Source of the DNA: JABWCK01 sp043822385
GTDB taxonomy: Archaea; Micrarchaeota; Micrarchaeia; Norongarragalinales; Norongarragalinaceae
Assembly (NCBI GenBank): GCA_043822385.1
Contig: JBDRBT010000011.1
Location: 1 to 41,162, forward strand
Direction of reading: 5' to 3'
DNA length: 41,162 nucleotides
The position numbers and the translations under genes were made by a program. Shown piece after piece: positions 1 through 8,019 of the stretch. The notes under the pieces were generated by a model, which saw only the letters and a program-made list of their open reading frames with translations, did no database searches and was not told the origin of the DNA. The stretch's first letter is position 1. Each line of letters starts with the position of its first letter.

Positions 1-373
1 TCAAGTCGCCCAAGCCGATTTTCTTGTCACTAACCCAAACACCGTTAATACTCACGTCTTTAATTGACAAAGAAGAAATGCGGTGAGGCTCTAAAGCAAA
101 ACAAGACACTAACTGCGTAGTCACTGCAGTACGGTCTTTAGTGCCAGCAAAACTAAGGCGGTTAGGTTTAACACGCAAGCGGCGGGAAACTTCTGTAATC
201 GCTTGCATCGTATTCCAATTAGTTTTCTGCAAAACAAAAACGCAAAAAAAGTCTTTAGTTAATTCAACTGAAGGAAAAGAAATCGCTTTATCTACTTCAA
301 GAATTATTCCATCGCGAGTAATTTCCTCGACAATAAATTCCCTCGCATTATTTTGCTTGAACACTTTACTCAA
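1..373 (-). CDS. truD: tRNA pseudouridine synthase D (TruD), N-terminal part, cut by the window edge
   Basis: The reading frame after aRF1 on the minus strand translates as about 124 residues and stays open to the window edge. Visible TruD features are an N-terminal stretch with REFIVEEITRDG, like the family's 'DFIVEEI', and the catalytic signature GTKDRTAVTTQ, whose Asp is the expected nucleophile. TruD isomerises a uridine in tRNA (U13 in the bacterial enzyme) to pseudouridine. The C-terminal half lies outside the window. No ATG precedes the domain. The likely starts are a TTG at 373-371, which overlaps the aRF1 TGA stop, or a GTG at 364-362, so translation is probably coupled to aRF1. The family call is secure; the start is uncertain. 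Confidence 0.85.
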   Translation of the reverse strand, partial: MSKVFKQNNAREFIVEEITRDGIILEVDKAISFPSVELTKDFFCVFVLQKTNWNTMQAITEVSRRLRVKPNRLSFAGTKDRTAVTTQLVSCFALEPHRISSLSIKDVSINGVWVSDKKIGLGDL

Positions 374-2862
374 TACCTCAAGAAAGCGCCCAAGCCCTTG
401 AACGTGCCGTAAAACTGAGAACCTTCAGCTGAATCACGCGAAATAACTATTACTCCAACAGAATTTTCTTCAGCTAAAGCAACTAATTCATCAAAAATAA
501 ATTCCTTTGAAGAAGCAGTATATTTTCCACCGCACTCGCAAGCAAAATCTTTCTCTTCATCCTCTAACTTTTCAATAGTCTTGCTGCAAGAAGCGCAAGA
601 ATAAACAATCTTATGCAAAGGCAAGTCTTCACTAATCAAAAGCTTATCAGCGCGCTTGGACACTAAAGTCTCTTTAACGTCATTATAACCGTAAACCACT
701 AGCTTGCTGCCGATAGAAACTTCCTTCATGAACCAGTCAAGCAATTGTTTTTCCTTAATTAATTCTTGTTCAGCAATTAATTCAGAACTCTTTTCAATCA
801 CTTCACGAATACCGTACTCGTCAGTATAACCCGTGTCCACAACACCTAAAACCTTCAATTGGTAATTCCAGTAATTACTCTTAACGAAATCTTGCTTTGC
901 AGGACCAGGACCACCAACAATCACGCCGCCGAAATTCTTTTTACCAACGAAAGCATCCATTGCTTCAGCAACACGCTTGTAATAATACTCTACACCCTCA
1001 ACGTGCAAGCGGTCAAAACGAGCAGCACTATTATGAACTATCAAACCATTAGCTACAAAACAACGCGTATCAGGAACATCAAAATCATAGTAAAACTCTG
1101 AAGAAGCTTCTTGCTTGGTAACACTCTTGACTATAGAAATACACGAGTCACTATCGCCAATTTTCTTTAAATAATTTAAGGCGCGCAATGCTTCAAAATA
1201 TTTTTCAGTGCCAATTAATTCTTCACACCTAGCTTGAAAAATAGGAATCAAATGCGTTTTGAAATGATTATTACTCATAAAACGCTTGCCGTTAAGGAAC
1301 ATTACGCTTTTAGGCAAATATTTGTAGAACGGCATCCCTAAACTCTTAGCAATTTCTTTTACCGTTTTACCATGAATAGGAACTCTCTTATTTCTGCCGG
1401 ACATCTTACGAGCTGCGATTATTGCAGCTAGATTTCTTGATTTATTTTCACTATTGAAACCAATCTTCAAAGCAAAGTTAGTAAGTGAATCTAAATCACA
1501 TACTTCCAAACCATATTGTTGTTTGAAAATCGCTTTCTTCCTGAAAACGCTAGTTGAAACGCCAAAAAGTGCCAAAAAAGAAGAAGTTTTTAAAACAACA
1601 TCTTCATCAATCATAGCTAAAGATATTCGACCACTCTTCAAAGAAACACTTGCTTCTGCGTCAAATAAACCCCTCAAAAAGCCTTTAACATAATCAATTG
1701 ACGCAATTTTTGGGATAGTTTTACGAGAAATTTCTGGCGTTTCTTCAATCAAGGAATCAACTGCCTTCTTCGAGTAAATCTTTGACTCAAAACAACCCTT
1801 AGGGTTAGGACTCTCAACCGAAAAACCATGGATTCTGTGCTTAATTGAATGATTACAGTTAAACAAGGATGAAGCTAGTTTCGAGTAATGCTCAATAACT
1901 TGCTTGTCTCCATCATAAAAAATTAATCTGGTTCCATCAATAGTGCCATCTCCCAAGAAATAGCCTTGAATCTGACCAGTTAGTTCTAAATTATAAGCCG
2001 TAATGCAATCGTTCAATAATTGAGGAGCATTCCAAGATACTAAAAGAACGTCACCTGCATTCAAATCACTAACTGCTTTTTCCATCACGCCTAATTCAGT
2101 TAATACAAATACTACGTGTTCGCCAGTTAGCTTCAAATATTTTTTCGGGAAATTAGTTTCAACAACAAACTCGTCGCTTGCGGTTCTCTTCATTACGTTC
2201 TCGCACTTAGAAAAAACCGATTTATAATCCTTGAAATTGAAAGAAAGAATTAAATCTCCTTCCTCAACATTTTTAGCGTTCTTAACTCCGGTAGAAGTAA
2301 CTATAACTGAATCTTCGTGAACGCATTGCCCTCCCTTGTGTACTTTCTGGTGTGCAGTACTCTCTAGTTTTTTTACTATGGAAATGCTTTTTCCTTTAAG
2401 CAATGCTACAGTAGCTTCCTTACCATCCAGTACTACTAAACCGTACGTTTCGCCACGGTCAAGTAATTCCTCTAACGGTTCTAAAACGAATTTAGACTCG
2501 CACCTGTAAAACTGCACGGGAATAGGAATAGGCGGAACAACAGAATAAATCTGGAAATCACTTTTTCCTTCAACTGGAGAAACATTACCAGAAAAAACAG
2601 CAATACCGGTTTCAGGGGGTTTTTGCACTCCCTTCAAGAAATGCATTATTCGCTCTAAAGCAGACTGAACGTTCTTGCGCGTTGAAGATGATTTAATGTT
2701 AGCTGCTTGCCCGTATTCGTCCCTGAGCTTCGCTACTATTTCAGGAACAGCGTAATCAGGCGTAATGTACACGGAAATTAACTCGGTGCCCCTGCCGTGA
2801 AATTTCTTTAAAGCTTCTACTTGCTTCTTGAAATCGTGCATTTCCTTGCTTTGCTCAGCCAA
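370..2862 (-). CDS. prf1: Peptide chain release factor aRF1, interrupted by an intein
   Basis: aRF1 recognises all three stop codons in the ribosomal A site and triggers peptidyl-tRNA hydrolysis. The 830-residue product holds an N-extein (1-179), an intein (180-611) and a C-extein (612-830). The spliced protein would be 398 residues, about family size. The stop-codon-reading NIKS motif is at residues 55-58. The catalytic GGQ is at 177-179, directly before the intein, and the following SAARFDRL of the GGQ domain resumes directly after it. The C-terminal domain has a CASC...CEC cluster that may bind zinc. The start is ATG 2862, encoding MAEQSKEMHDF. It lies 34 nt downstream of cdc6 on the same strand and overlaps truD at its stop. 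Without splicing the catalytic loop is split, so activity must depend on splicing (inference). Confidence 0.96.
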   Translation of the reverse strand: MAEQSKEMHDFKKQVEALKKFHGRGTELISVYITPDYAVPEIVAKLRDEYGQAANIKSSSTRKNVQSALERIMHFLKGVQKPPETGIAVFSGNVSPVEGKSDFQIYSVVPPIPIPVQFYRCESKFVLEPLEELLDRGETYGLVVLDGKEATVALLKGKSISIVKKLESTAHQKVHKGGQCVHEDSVIVTSTGVKNAKNVEEGDLILSFNFKDYKSVFSKCENVMKRTASDEFVVETNFPKKYLKLTGEHVVFVLTELGVMEKAVSDLNAGDVLLVSWNAPQLLNDCITAYNLELTGQIQGYFLGDGTIDGTRLIFYDGDKQVIEHYSKLASSLFNCNHSIKHRIHGFSVESPNPKGCFESKIYSKKAVDSLIEETPEISRKTIPKIASIDYVKGFLRGLFDAEASVSLKSGRISLAMIDEDVVLKTSSFLALFGVSTSVFRKKAIFKQQYGLEVCDLDSLTNFALKIGFNSENKSRNLAAIIAARKMSGRNKRVPIHGKTVKEIAKSLGMPFYKYLPKSVMFLNGKRFMSNNHFKTHLIPIFQARCEELIGTEKYFEALRALNYLKKIGDSDSCISIVKSVTKQEASSEFYYDFDVPDTRCFVANGLIVHNSAARFDRLHVEGVEYYYKRVAEAMDAFVGKKNFGGVIVGGPGPAKQDFVKSNYWNYQLKVLGVVDTGYTDEYGIREVIEKSSELIAEQELIKEKQLLDWFMKEVSIGSKLVVYGYNDVKETLVSKRADKLLISEDLPLHKIVYSCASCSKTIEKLEDEEKDFACECGGKYTASSKEFIFDELVALAEENSVGVIVISRDSAEGSQFYGTFKGLGAFLRY
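1030..2325 (-). other. Intein with LAGLIDADG homing endonuclease, inside the GGQ motif of aRF1
   Basis: The element encodes 432 residues and begins with Cys180 (CVHEDSVIVTSTG, splicing block A). It carries a block B-like TGEH at 246-249, a first LAGLIDADG-like motif GYFLGDGTI (300-308, acidic D305) and a second FLRGLFDAEA (395-404, acidic E403). Block F is YDFDVPDTRCFVANG and it ends in LIVHN. The +1 extein residue is Ser612. Cys1, the penultimate His, the terminal Asn and a +1 Ser are the residues needed for canonical class 1 splicing, and all are present. Both endonuclease acidic positions are filled, so homing activity is plausible. The insertion lies exactly between Gln179 of GGQ and the following Ser, a highly conserved DNA target. 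Confidence 0.95.
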
Positions 2863-2896
2863 AACTAAATCAACTCACTAAAATAAGAAAAAGGCG

Positions 2897-4090
2897 TTAC
2901 TCGTTTAAGATGGTTTTCTCTACAACGCTTTTAATTCGCTCGTGATCGTAACACAACCTAAGCAAGTTAGTGTGCCCGCGAATCCCTTTGCCTGAAGAAA
3001 CAGCCGTAACCAAACCCAATAACTCTAATTCCTTCAAGTACTCTCTATACCAACGCGAGGAACGCGCGTCGCGGCCGAACTTTTTGCATATTCCAGAATA
3101 TTTTTCGTAAACTTCGCCAGAGAAAAAGAATTTATCACCGTCTTCTTCAACAAGCTTCTTGTAAGAACTTTGGTCATACAAAGACGCTAGAGAATAAAGA
3201 AGTAATTGCTGGTGTTCAGGGAGTGAAGAAACTATTTCAAAAGCCTTGTCTTCGTCAGCAGCCTTGCGGGATTCTTCAACTTGCTTGTCAGTAATTTGTT
3301 TCAAACCCTTTTTTTCTACTAACTCGCCTGCACGAAGCAGTAAAGACAAAGCGTACCGAGCATCCCCGTTTTCTCCAGCAGCAATAGCTGAAGCTAAATT
3401 CAAAGCAGGCTCGTTAATAACTCCTTCATTAAATGCCTTCAAAACTCTTTGCGCTAGTATTCCGCGTAATTGTTCTGCGTTGTAAGGCGCGAAAATCAAT
3501 TCTTCCTCGCACAACGAACTCTTGCTTCGGTTATCCAAGCGTTGCTTGAAACCAACTTTATTGCTCAAGCCAACTATTGAAAGACTCCCGTTACGCAAAT
3601 CGTCATTCGCTCTAGTCAGAGTGTAAACCAAGTTATCCAAGTCCTTAACTGAATCAACTTCATCCAAAAAGAGTATTGCATGAAAACCTTTTTCTTCAAT
3701 CCAGTCAAGGAGTTTCTCGTAAAGAATAGTAAACGAATAACCCGTCTTCGCAAAATCAGGTTTAAATTCGGTTATTACTCTTTGAAGAACTTTGTAGCGA
3801 GAATCATAAACCCTGCAATTCATGTAAAGAGACACTACACTGCGGTTTCCTTGCTCTAACAGCTTTTGAATGACTCGCTTGACGCTTACAGTCTTTCCAG
3901 TGCCGGTTTTGCCGTAAATAAGCAAGTTGCGGGCTTTCTGCTGCTTTAAAGCAGGTAATAAGCAAAGCATTATTTTTCTTAACTCTTCCTCCCTGTAAAG
4001 AAGGTCTTCAGGAACATAGTGCGGACTAAGGACTCCCTTGTCTTTGAACACTATTTGTTCTTCCTTCAATAAGTCGTTGAAATCCGGCAT
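2897..4090 (-). CDS. cdc6: Orc1/Cdc6-type replication initiator
   Basis: This 397-residue AAA+ ATPase binds origin DNA and helps load the MCM helicase. Walker A is GKTGTGKT (about residues 60-67), Walker B is LFLDEVD, and a sensor-1 region reads IVGLSNK. The C-terminal part has the winged-helix character expected for origin binding (YEKYSGICKKFGRDARSSRWYREYLKELELLGL). It is full length for the archaeal family and starts at ATG 4090. It is transcribed divergently from sepF across a 150-nt intergenic region with origin-like elements, and lies upstream of aRF1 on the same strand. Archaeal origins commonly lie beside this gene. Confidence 0.96.
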   Translation of the reverse strand: MPDFNDLLKEEQIVFKDKGVLSPHYVPEDLLYREEELRKIMLCLLPALKQQKARNLLIYGKTGTGKTVSVKRVIQKLLEQGNRSVVSLYMNCRVYDSRYKVLQRVITEFKPDFAKTGYSFTILYEKLLDWIEEKGFHAILFLDEVDSVKDLDNLVYTLTRANDDLRNGSLSIVGLSNKVGFKQRLDNRSKSSLCEEELIFAPYNAEQLRGILAQRVLKAFNEGVINEPALNLASAIAAGENGDARYALSLLLRAGELVEKKGLKQITDKQVEESRKAADEDKAFEIVSSLPEHQQLLLYSLASLYDQSSYKKLVEEDGDKFFFSGEVYEKYSGICKKFGRDARSSRWYREYLKELELLGLVTAVSSGKGIRGHTNLLRLCYDHERIKSVVEKTILNE

Positions 4091-4118
4091 TAACTATAAC
4101 CCACCTAGAAAACTTGGT

Positions 4119-4141
4119 AGAAGTGATTTAAAATCGCTTCT
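4119..4141. repeat. Imperfect inverted repeat between cdc6 and sepF
   Basis: Arms AGAAGTGATTT (4119-4129) and AAATCGCTTCT (4131-4141) are complementary except for one position, around a central A. The repeat lies about 30 nt upstream of the cdc6 start. The sequence TGGGAACAAG just to its right (4141-4150) resembles the TGGAAACAAA core of archaeal origin recognition boxes. It could be an initiator binding site, a cdc6 autoregulatory operator or chance. Confidence 0.4.
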
Positions 4142-4162
4142 GGGAACAAGACTATGAAAAGG

Positions 4163-4188
4163 CTTATAAAAAAGTACTACTTTAAATG
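4163..4188 (+). promoter_or_regulatory. Candidate TATA boxes for sepF
   Basis: Two AT-rich boxes precede sepF on the plus strand: CTTATAAAA at 4163-4171 and CTTTAAATG at 4180-4188. The second would place transcription start near 4212, giving a leader of about 30 nt before the ATG at 4241. A good ribosome binding site, GGTGG at 4231-4235, follows. Confidence 0.4.
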
Positions 4189-4190
4189 TA

Positions 4191-4212
4191 TTGCCTCTGA
4201 AAAAAGGGGGTT
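4191..4212 (+). other. ORB-like element (possible replication origin site)
   Basis: The segment TTGCCTCTGA (4191-4200) followed by AAAAAGGGGG (4201-4210) resembles the archaeal mini-ORB pattern, in which a TGGAAAC core is followed by A residues and a run of G. The G-string is a perfect run of five and the spacing is one base shorter than the usual form. It lies in the cdc6-sepF intergenic region, the usual place for an archaeal origin. Only one good copy and one weaker one (near 4141-4150) are seen, so the origin assignment is tentative. Confidence 0.3.
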
Positions 4213-4240
4213 ATCAGGTTTCTAATAAAAGGTGGTTCTA

Positions 4241-4603
4241 ATGGGTTTTTTTCAGAACTTAACTAAAGCAATTGGAGTAGGTAAAGAAATGGCTTTAGAT
4301 GACTTCATGGATGCAGCTGAAGCAGAGGAAGTCGATGTAATGCATTCTAAGGCAGAAGGTTACGTAAAGCCAGTTGCACTGCAAACAGAGTCAGATTTAC
4401 GCATTGTTGAAGAAGAATTAAAAAACAAAAACATTATTTTGCTTAACATTACGCCCATATCAAGAAACCCAGCTAAATTCAAAGACATGGTTAACAGATT
4501 AAAGGAATTCGTTCGTGCCTTGAATGGAGACATTGCTCGCTTGGATGAAGATAAGATTTTGTTAACTCCAGCAAACTGGAAAATCGTTAAACGCAGAAAA
4601 TAA
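4241..4603 (+). CDS. sepF: SepF-like cell division protein
   Basis: This small protein (120 residues from ATG 4241) is of the SepF/DUF552 family, the membrane anchor of FtsZ in archaea that divide with FtsZ. The N-terminus MGFFQNLTKAIGVG is amphipathic, as expected for the membrane-targeting helix. An acidic linker follows, then the SepF core (VALQTESDLRIVEEELKNKN, then IILLNITPISR and the glycine-containing ALNGDIARLDEDKILLTP). A GTG at 4232 would add three residues, but GGTGG at 4231-4235 is a good binding site for the ATG at 4241. It is divergent from cdc6, pairing replication and division functions, and is followed by a T-rich tract. Confidence 0.9.
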   Translation: MGFFQNLTKAIGVGKEMALDDFMDAAEAEEVDVMHSKAEGYVKPVALQTESDLRIVEEELKNKNIILLNITPISRNPAKFKDMVNRLKEFVRALNGDIARLDEDKILLTPANWKIVKRRK

Positions 4604-4630
4604 TCTCTTTCTTTTTCCTAATTCTTTTTT
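4604..4630 (+). terminator. T-rich tract after sepF
   Basis: Directly after the sepF TAA, T-runs interspersed with C (ending in a run of six T at 4625-4630) fit archaeal intrinsic termination, which needs oligo-T without a strong hairpin. The rest of the gap to 4778 is AT-rich and shows no other gene. Confidence 0.5.
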
Positions 4631-4778
4631 AATTACACTCTACTAACAAGTTTAATTAGTAAGAACACTTAGAAAAACCAGAATTCTTTAAAACACTACA
4701 CAACTTGAATGAAAATAGTTTTCATTTAAAGAAGAAATAAGAAAGCATTAAAATCAAGAGAGAATAACTACTTTTGTC

Positions 4779-5816
4779 ATGTATTTAGATGCGCCGGCTT
4801 TCAAGCCCGTAGTAACTCCTGAACTAGCTTTAGGCATAATTAAGAAAGCAGTAGAGGAAAGAGGCTGGAAAACTTACGAACTCACGGACGTAAAGCTTGT
4901 TTACACGCCGTACTGGGTTTTTTCGTTCGACGTTATAGGCGGACAAAACACGCAAACCGGCAAGATTGCTTTAAACGCGTTCAGTGGAGAATTAAACGAA
5001 TTAGTGCCAATGATGTTTGAACGACCGTTAAAGAAAAGCAAGCAAACTGAAGAAGGCGTTGAATCTGAAATAGAAACCACGTCAATAAGCATTGGTGAAG
5101 CAAGGCAAATAGCTTCTTCTAAAGTAGCTGCTTCAACAGGATTAACTCCAGACCAAGTAAAAACTTCAGCTTTCACGAAGATTTACATTGCGTCCTACAA
5201 AATATGGGTTACAGTAGCTGGAAACGACGCTAAAATCGAAGTAGACGCTGCACTAGGCATTCCAACAGGCATAGAACAACTCCCTGCAAGAGAAAAAGGT
5301 TGGAGTGAAGCTGCTTCAAGCACTATAAGCAAAATGAGCAAGCCAAGCGGTTGGATGGAATTAATCGGCAAAACTTTTTCTTCTTTAATAGGCGGGGCCG
5401 CTAAAGGAGACAAGAAAAGCAGGAACATTTTGTTGATTGCGGTAGTCGTGATTCTAGCGGGATTATTGTTTATAACTCAAAGCGGTTTAACTAACACAGT
5501 GAAAGTTGAATGCAAGCCATTAGATAATTACTTGAGTGCAAAACCGTTTCTCGGCTTGGGAACAAGAAAACTAGTTCCAGCAATAAGCGGAGACAAATTG
5601 TTTATTGAAGCAACTTGCGAGTTCACTAACAACGGCAAAGACGAAGCAGCCAAGACCGCTCAATTATACATTAAAAGCGAGGGAATAATTGTTGGAAGCA
5701 ATTCTTCATTCGTTACTGCCCTGCCTCCAAGCACGTTCCCAGCAGTAAAACAAGTAATCATTACTTGGGAAGGCGACCCTTACGCTCAATACGAGTTTTC
5801 TTTCGAGCAAATCTAG
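4779..5816 (+). CDS. Single-pass membrane protein of unknown function
   Basis: The 345-residue protein is not assigned to a family. The N-terminal 200 residues hold what look like two related alpha/beta modules. One is near residues 13-80 (PELALGIIKKAVEERGW ... YWVFSFDV ... GKIALNAFSGEL). The other is near 105-170 (IGEARQIASSKVAASTGLTP ... YKIWVTVAG ... AKIEVDAALG). This duplicated, PepSY-like layout is inferred from pattern only. One transmembrane helix lies at about 216-233 (NILLIAVVVILAGLLFI). The C-terminal 110 residues form a beta-rich domain with two Cys and a FTNNG-type turn, probably outside the cell. It ends in a CTAG that is shared with the stop of the convergent trmJ-like gene. Confidence 0.75.
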   Translation: MYLDAPAFKPVVTPELALGIIKKAVEERGWKTYELTDVKLVYTPYWVFSFDVIGGQNTQTGKIALNAFSGELNELVPMMFERPLKKSKQTEEGVESEIETTSISIGEARQIASSKVAASTGLTPDQVKTSAFTKIYIASYKIWVTVAGNDAKIEVDAALGIPTGIEQLPAREKGWSEAASSTISKMSKPSGWMELIGKTFSSLIGGAAKGDKKSRNILLIAVVVILAGLLFITQSGLTNTVKVECKPLDNYLSAKPFLGLGTRKLVPAISGDKLFIEATCEFTNNGKDEAAKTAQLYIKSEGIIVGSNSSFVTALPPSTFPAVKQVIITWEGDPYAQYEFSFEQI

Positions 5817-6481
5817 TCGCTTAACTCGTTAAAAATACTGAAAAGCACTTGAATTTCTTCATCACTCACAGCGCTCCTGGACAACACTGAAGCAAAAGCA
5901 GCAGACACTTTCTTCTTGTCTTTTACTTTTTTTGATTTAGAAACTATTTTAGAAAAAACTTTTTTCAAGCGAGCTACCTTCTTGCGGTCAGCCACTTCAT
6001 AAAGACAATCAACTTGTTCTCCGCGAATTAACTCGTACAAAACAACAGTAACAGCGTGGCTCAAATTCATTACTTCGTATTCAGGTTTAGTTGGAATAAA
6101 ACAAACCAAATCGCACGCAGCTAACTCGGGTTTCGACAAGCCAGTTCCCTCGCTCCCGAAAACCAAACACGTTTTTTTAGTTACTTTACGGGGTAATTCT
6201 TTCAACGAAACGCACTTCTTGAAAATAGACTTACGGTACTTGTTTACTACCCCGGTTGTTCCAATAACCAAATCACAACCTTTTACTGCTTCCTCTAGAG
6301 AACCAACTATTCGTTCTTTCTTCAACAAGCCCCTAGCTCTCTTCGCGTAAAGAATCATTTCAAACCCGAGTTTGCACTCAGGATTAACGATAAACAACTC
6401 GTTAAAGCCAAAATTATTCATTGCGCGGCAAACGCTACCCACATTAGCGTCATGCCGGGGTCTTACTAAAATAATTCTCAA
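5813..6481 (-). CDS. trmJ: TrmJ-like SPOUT tRNA 2'-O-methyltransferase
   Basis: This 222-residue protein belongs to the SpoU/TrmH superfamily, which transfers a methyl group from S-adenosylmethionine to a ribose 2'-OH using a knotted fold. The three SPOUT motifs are present: N13-VGSVCRAMNNFG, LVFGSEGTGLS (residues 106-116) and NLSHAVTVVLYEL (139-151). An N-terminal domain starting at once with IILVRPRHDANVG matches the TrmJ group, whose archaeal member methylates C32 in the tRNA anticodon loop. The C-terminal extension is Lys-rich (residues 168-190). The exact target site is inferred from the family. Confidence 0.88.
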   Translation of the reverse strand: MRIILVRPRHDANVGSVCRAMNNFGFNELFIVNPECKLGFEMILYAKRARGLLKKERIVGSLEEAVKGCDLVIGTTGVVNKYRKSIFKKCVSLKELPRKVTKKTCLVFGSEGTGLSKPELAACDLVCFIPTKPEYEVMNLSHAVTVVLYELIRGEQVDCLYEVADRKKVARLKKVFSKIVSKSKKVKDKKKVSAAFASVLSRSAVSDEEIQVLFSIFNELSD

Positions 6482-6522
6482 TTCAAAAACCTTTTATTAA
6501 ACACTAAATTAATCTCAATTGA

Positions 6523-7746
6523 ATGAAAAAAATTTTGTTTTTGCTATTATTAACGTCTTTCTTAGTTAATTCCCTAAGCCTGGCTGAAGCAACAAGTAAA
6601 GCTACTAGCGTTATTGGTGAAAGCAATGACATTCAATTCCTAAACCAACCGTTAGACACTGGAGACGACCGTTACTGGGTGTTTTTTTATTCGTTTCAAA
6701 ACAACCAGCGAGTAATACTAGCCATATCTGATTACGAAGGAACCGTTGTTACTAACAAAAATAAACTAGAGGAAATAAGCGGGCTAGTGTACGATTACTT
6801 GATTATTCAAGATTACTTGAAGCCAAATAACTGGGATTTTGATTCCTTGAAAGTTCCGTCAGCAAACTCTATTCAAGCAATTCAACAAAACAGCGTTAAA
6901 ATAACCGACTTGATTTCAATAATCCAAAACAAATACGACTTTGACTTAACTTCTTTGGAAAACTCGCAGCAAAACTTGTTGAATAAAGCACTGGAAATAG
7001 ATTCTAGAATAATTGAGGGAGTAAACAACCAGCAAAACTTTGAAGCAACACTCTTATCTTATGACTTGGAGCCGTTAATACTGAATTACAACGATACGCT
7101 CAAAGAAATAATTGATTACACGTTTATTTACGATGATTACAAGAACACGATAACTAGCTTGCAGTCTGAAGTATTCAAGTCAGATATTCCAGATCCAGAC
7201 AACAAAAACATTTACGATTCCCTTGAAGCATTGCTTGACGTGGGCATTTCCGAATTTTACTCAATGCGCTTAACCGACCCCGTAGGCGGATTAAACCGCA
7301 AACTAAAACTAAAAGACGCGTGGATTAACGATAGCACTCAATCCTTCTTTTTCCTGAAAAACAAGAAGGAAGCAAACGAGTACTACAACGAGTATTACTC
7401 TTCTTACTCCAGCATAATCCAAAACGAATATTACTTAACTGAATGCGGGCTGGAAAACAAAGTAAAAAACTTAAGTAGAACTTGGAGCGATATTGAAGCC
7501 TTGCGCGCGTTCACTACTTCAGAATCTTACTACAAGAGCGTTGAGAAACTACTTCAAGCAAAAGACTTGATTGACGCTATAAATCAAGACTACACGACTT
7601 GCATTAATCCAACTCCAACTAGCAACCCGCAGCCAACAGAAAACACGGATTACGGCGCAATACTAATAGCCGTACTCGTAGGCGCGTTAGCTTTAATTGG
7701 GTATAACCAGTACGAAAAAATGAAGAAACCCGAAGAATACACGTAA
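6523..7746 (+). CDS. Secreted, C-terminally anchored surface protein of unknown function
   Basis: The 407-residue protein begins with a signal peptide (MKKILFLLLLTSFLVNSLSL, cleavage probably near residues 20-23) and ends with a transmembrane helix (about 379-396, GAILIAVLVGALALIGY) and a short charged tail. A short Pro/Thr linker (NPTPTSNPQPTENTD) separates the anchor from the ectodomain. The ectodomain is rich in Asn, Tyr, Asp and Ser and in predicted helices, with only two Cys. No enzyme motif is recognised. The start lies 41 nt from the divergent trmJ-like gene, so the promoters overlap. Confidence 0.75.
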   Translation: MKKILFLLLLTSFLVNSLSLAEATSKATSVIGESNDIQFLNQPLDTGDDRYWVFFYSFQNNQRVILAISDYEGTVVTNKNKLEEISGLVYDYLIIQDYLKPNNWDFDSLKVPSANSIQAIQQNSVKITDLISIIQNKYDFDLTSLENSQQNLLNKALEIDSRIIEGVNNQQNFEATLLSYDLEPLILNYNDTLKEIIDYTFIYDDYKNTITSLQSEVFKSDIPDPDNKNIYDSLEALLDVGISEFYSMRLTDPVGGLNRKLKLKDAWINDSTQSFFFLKNKKEANEYYNEYYSSYSSIIQNEYYLTECGLENKVKNLSRTWSDIEALRAFTTSESYYKSVEKLLQAKDLIDAINQDYTTCINPTPTSNPQPTENTDYGAILIAVLVGALALIGYNQYEKMKKPEEYT

Positions 7747-7774
7747 TTTTTACCTCGATGCCCTCGTAGAATAG

Positions 7775-7830
7775 CTTTAAAAACAGTTTAGAGTAATGAA
7801 TACACGGATTTTACCTCGAAAAATCGGGGT
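7775..7830 (+). promoter_or_regulatory. Promoter and leader hairpin of the small SWIB-like gene
   Basis: A TATA-like CTTTAAAAA (7775-7783) precedes the 52-residue gene and predicts a transcription start near 7805 and a leader of about 50 nt. The leader can fold ACCTCGA (7813-7819) onto TCGGGGT (7824-7830) with one G-U pair and an AAAA loop. The 11-mer TTTTACCTCGA occurs at 7748-7758 and again at 7809-7819, so half of the hairpin is repeated upstream of the TATA box. Confidence 0.4.
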
Positions 7831-7856
7831 TTAATTAAAATAAAATAGGTGGTAAA

Positions 7857-8015
7857 ATGGCAAAGAGAGTTCCATTTGGTGGAATGAAAATCGGATTCGC
7901 ACCAGTAAAAAGTGCGACTTTAGACGAAGTTTTTGGTACAACCCCAATAACCCCTTCGGACATGACGAAGAAATTGTGGGTGTTCGTAAAGAGAAAAGGC
8001 TTAATGAAGAAGTAA
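7857..8015 (+). CDS. Small basic protein resembling the N-terminal half of a SWIB domain
   Basis: An ATG at 7857 preceded by GGTGG (7848-7852) opens a 52-codon frame ending in TAA 8013-8015. The segment from residue 21 (TLDEVFGTTPITPSDMTKKL, then WVFVKRKGLMKK) follows the SWIB/MDM2 pattern 'LA.VVG..P.SR.EV.KKLW.YIK..GLQ'. It then stops where a full SWIB domain would continue for about 35 more residues. The protein has eleven Lys/Arg against three Asp/Glu. A nucleic-acid-binding or chromatin role is inferred from charge and family resemblance only. A strong ribosome binding site, its own promoter and a T-rich terminator suggest an abundant monocistronic product. Confidence 0.7.
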   Translation: MAKRVPFGGMKIGFAPVKSATLDEVFGTTPITPSDMTKKLWVFVKRKGLMKK

Positions 8016-8019
8016 GCTA

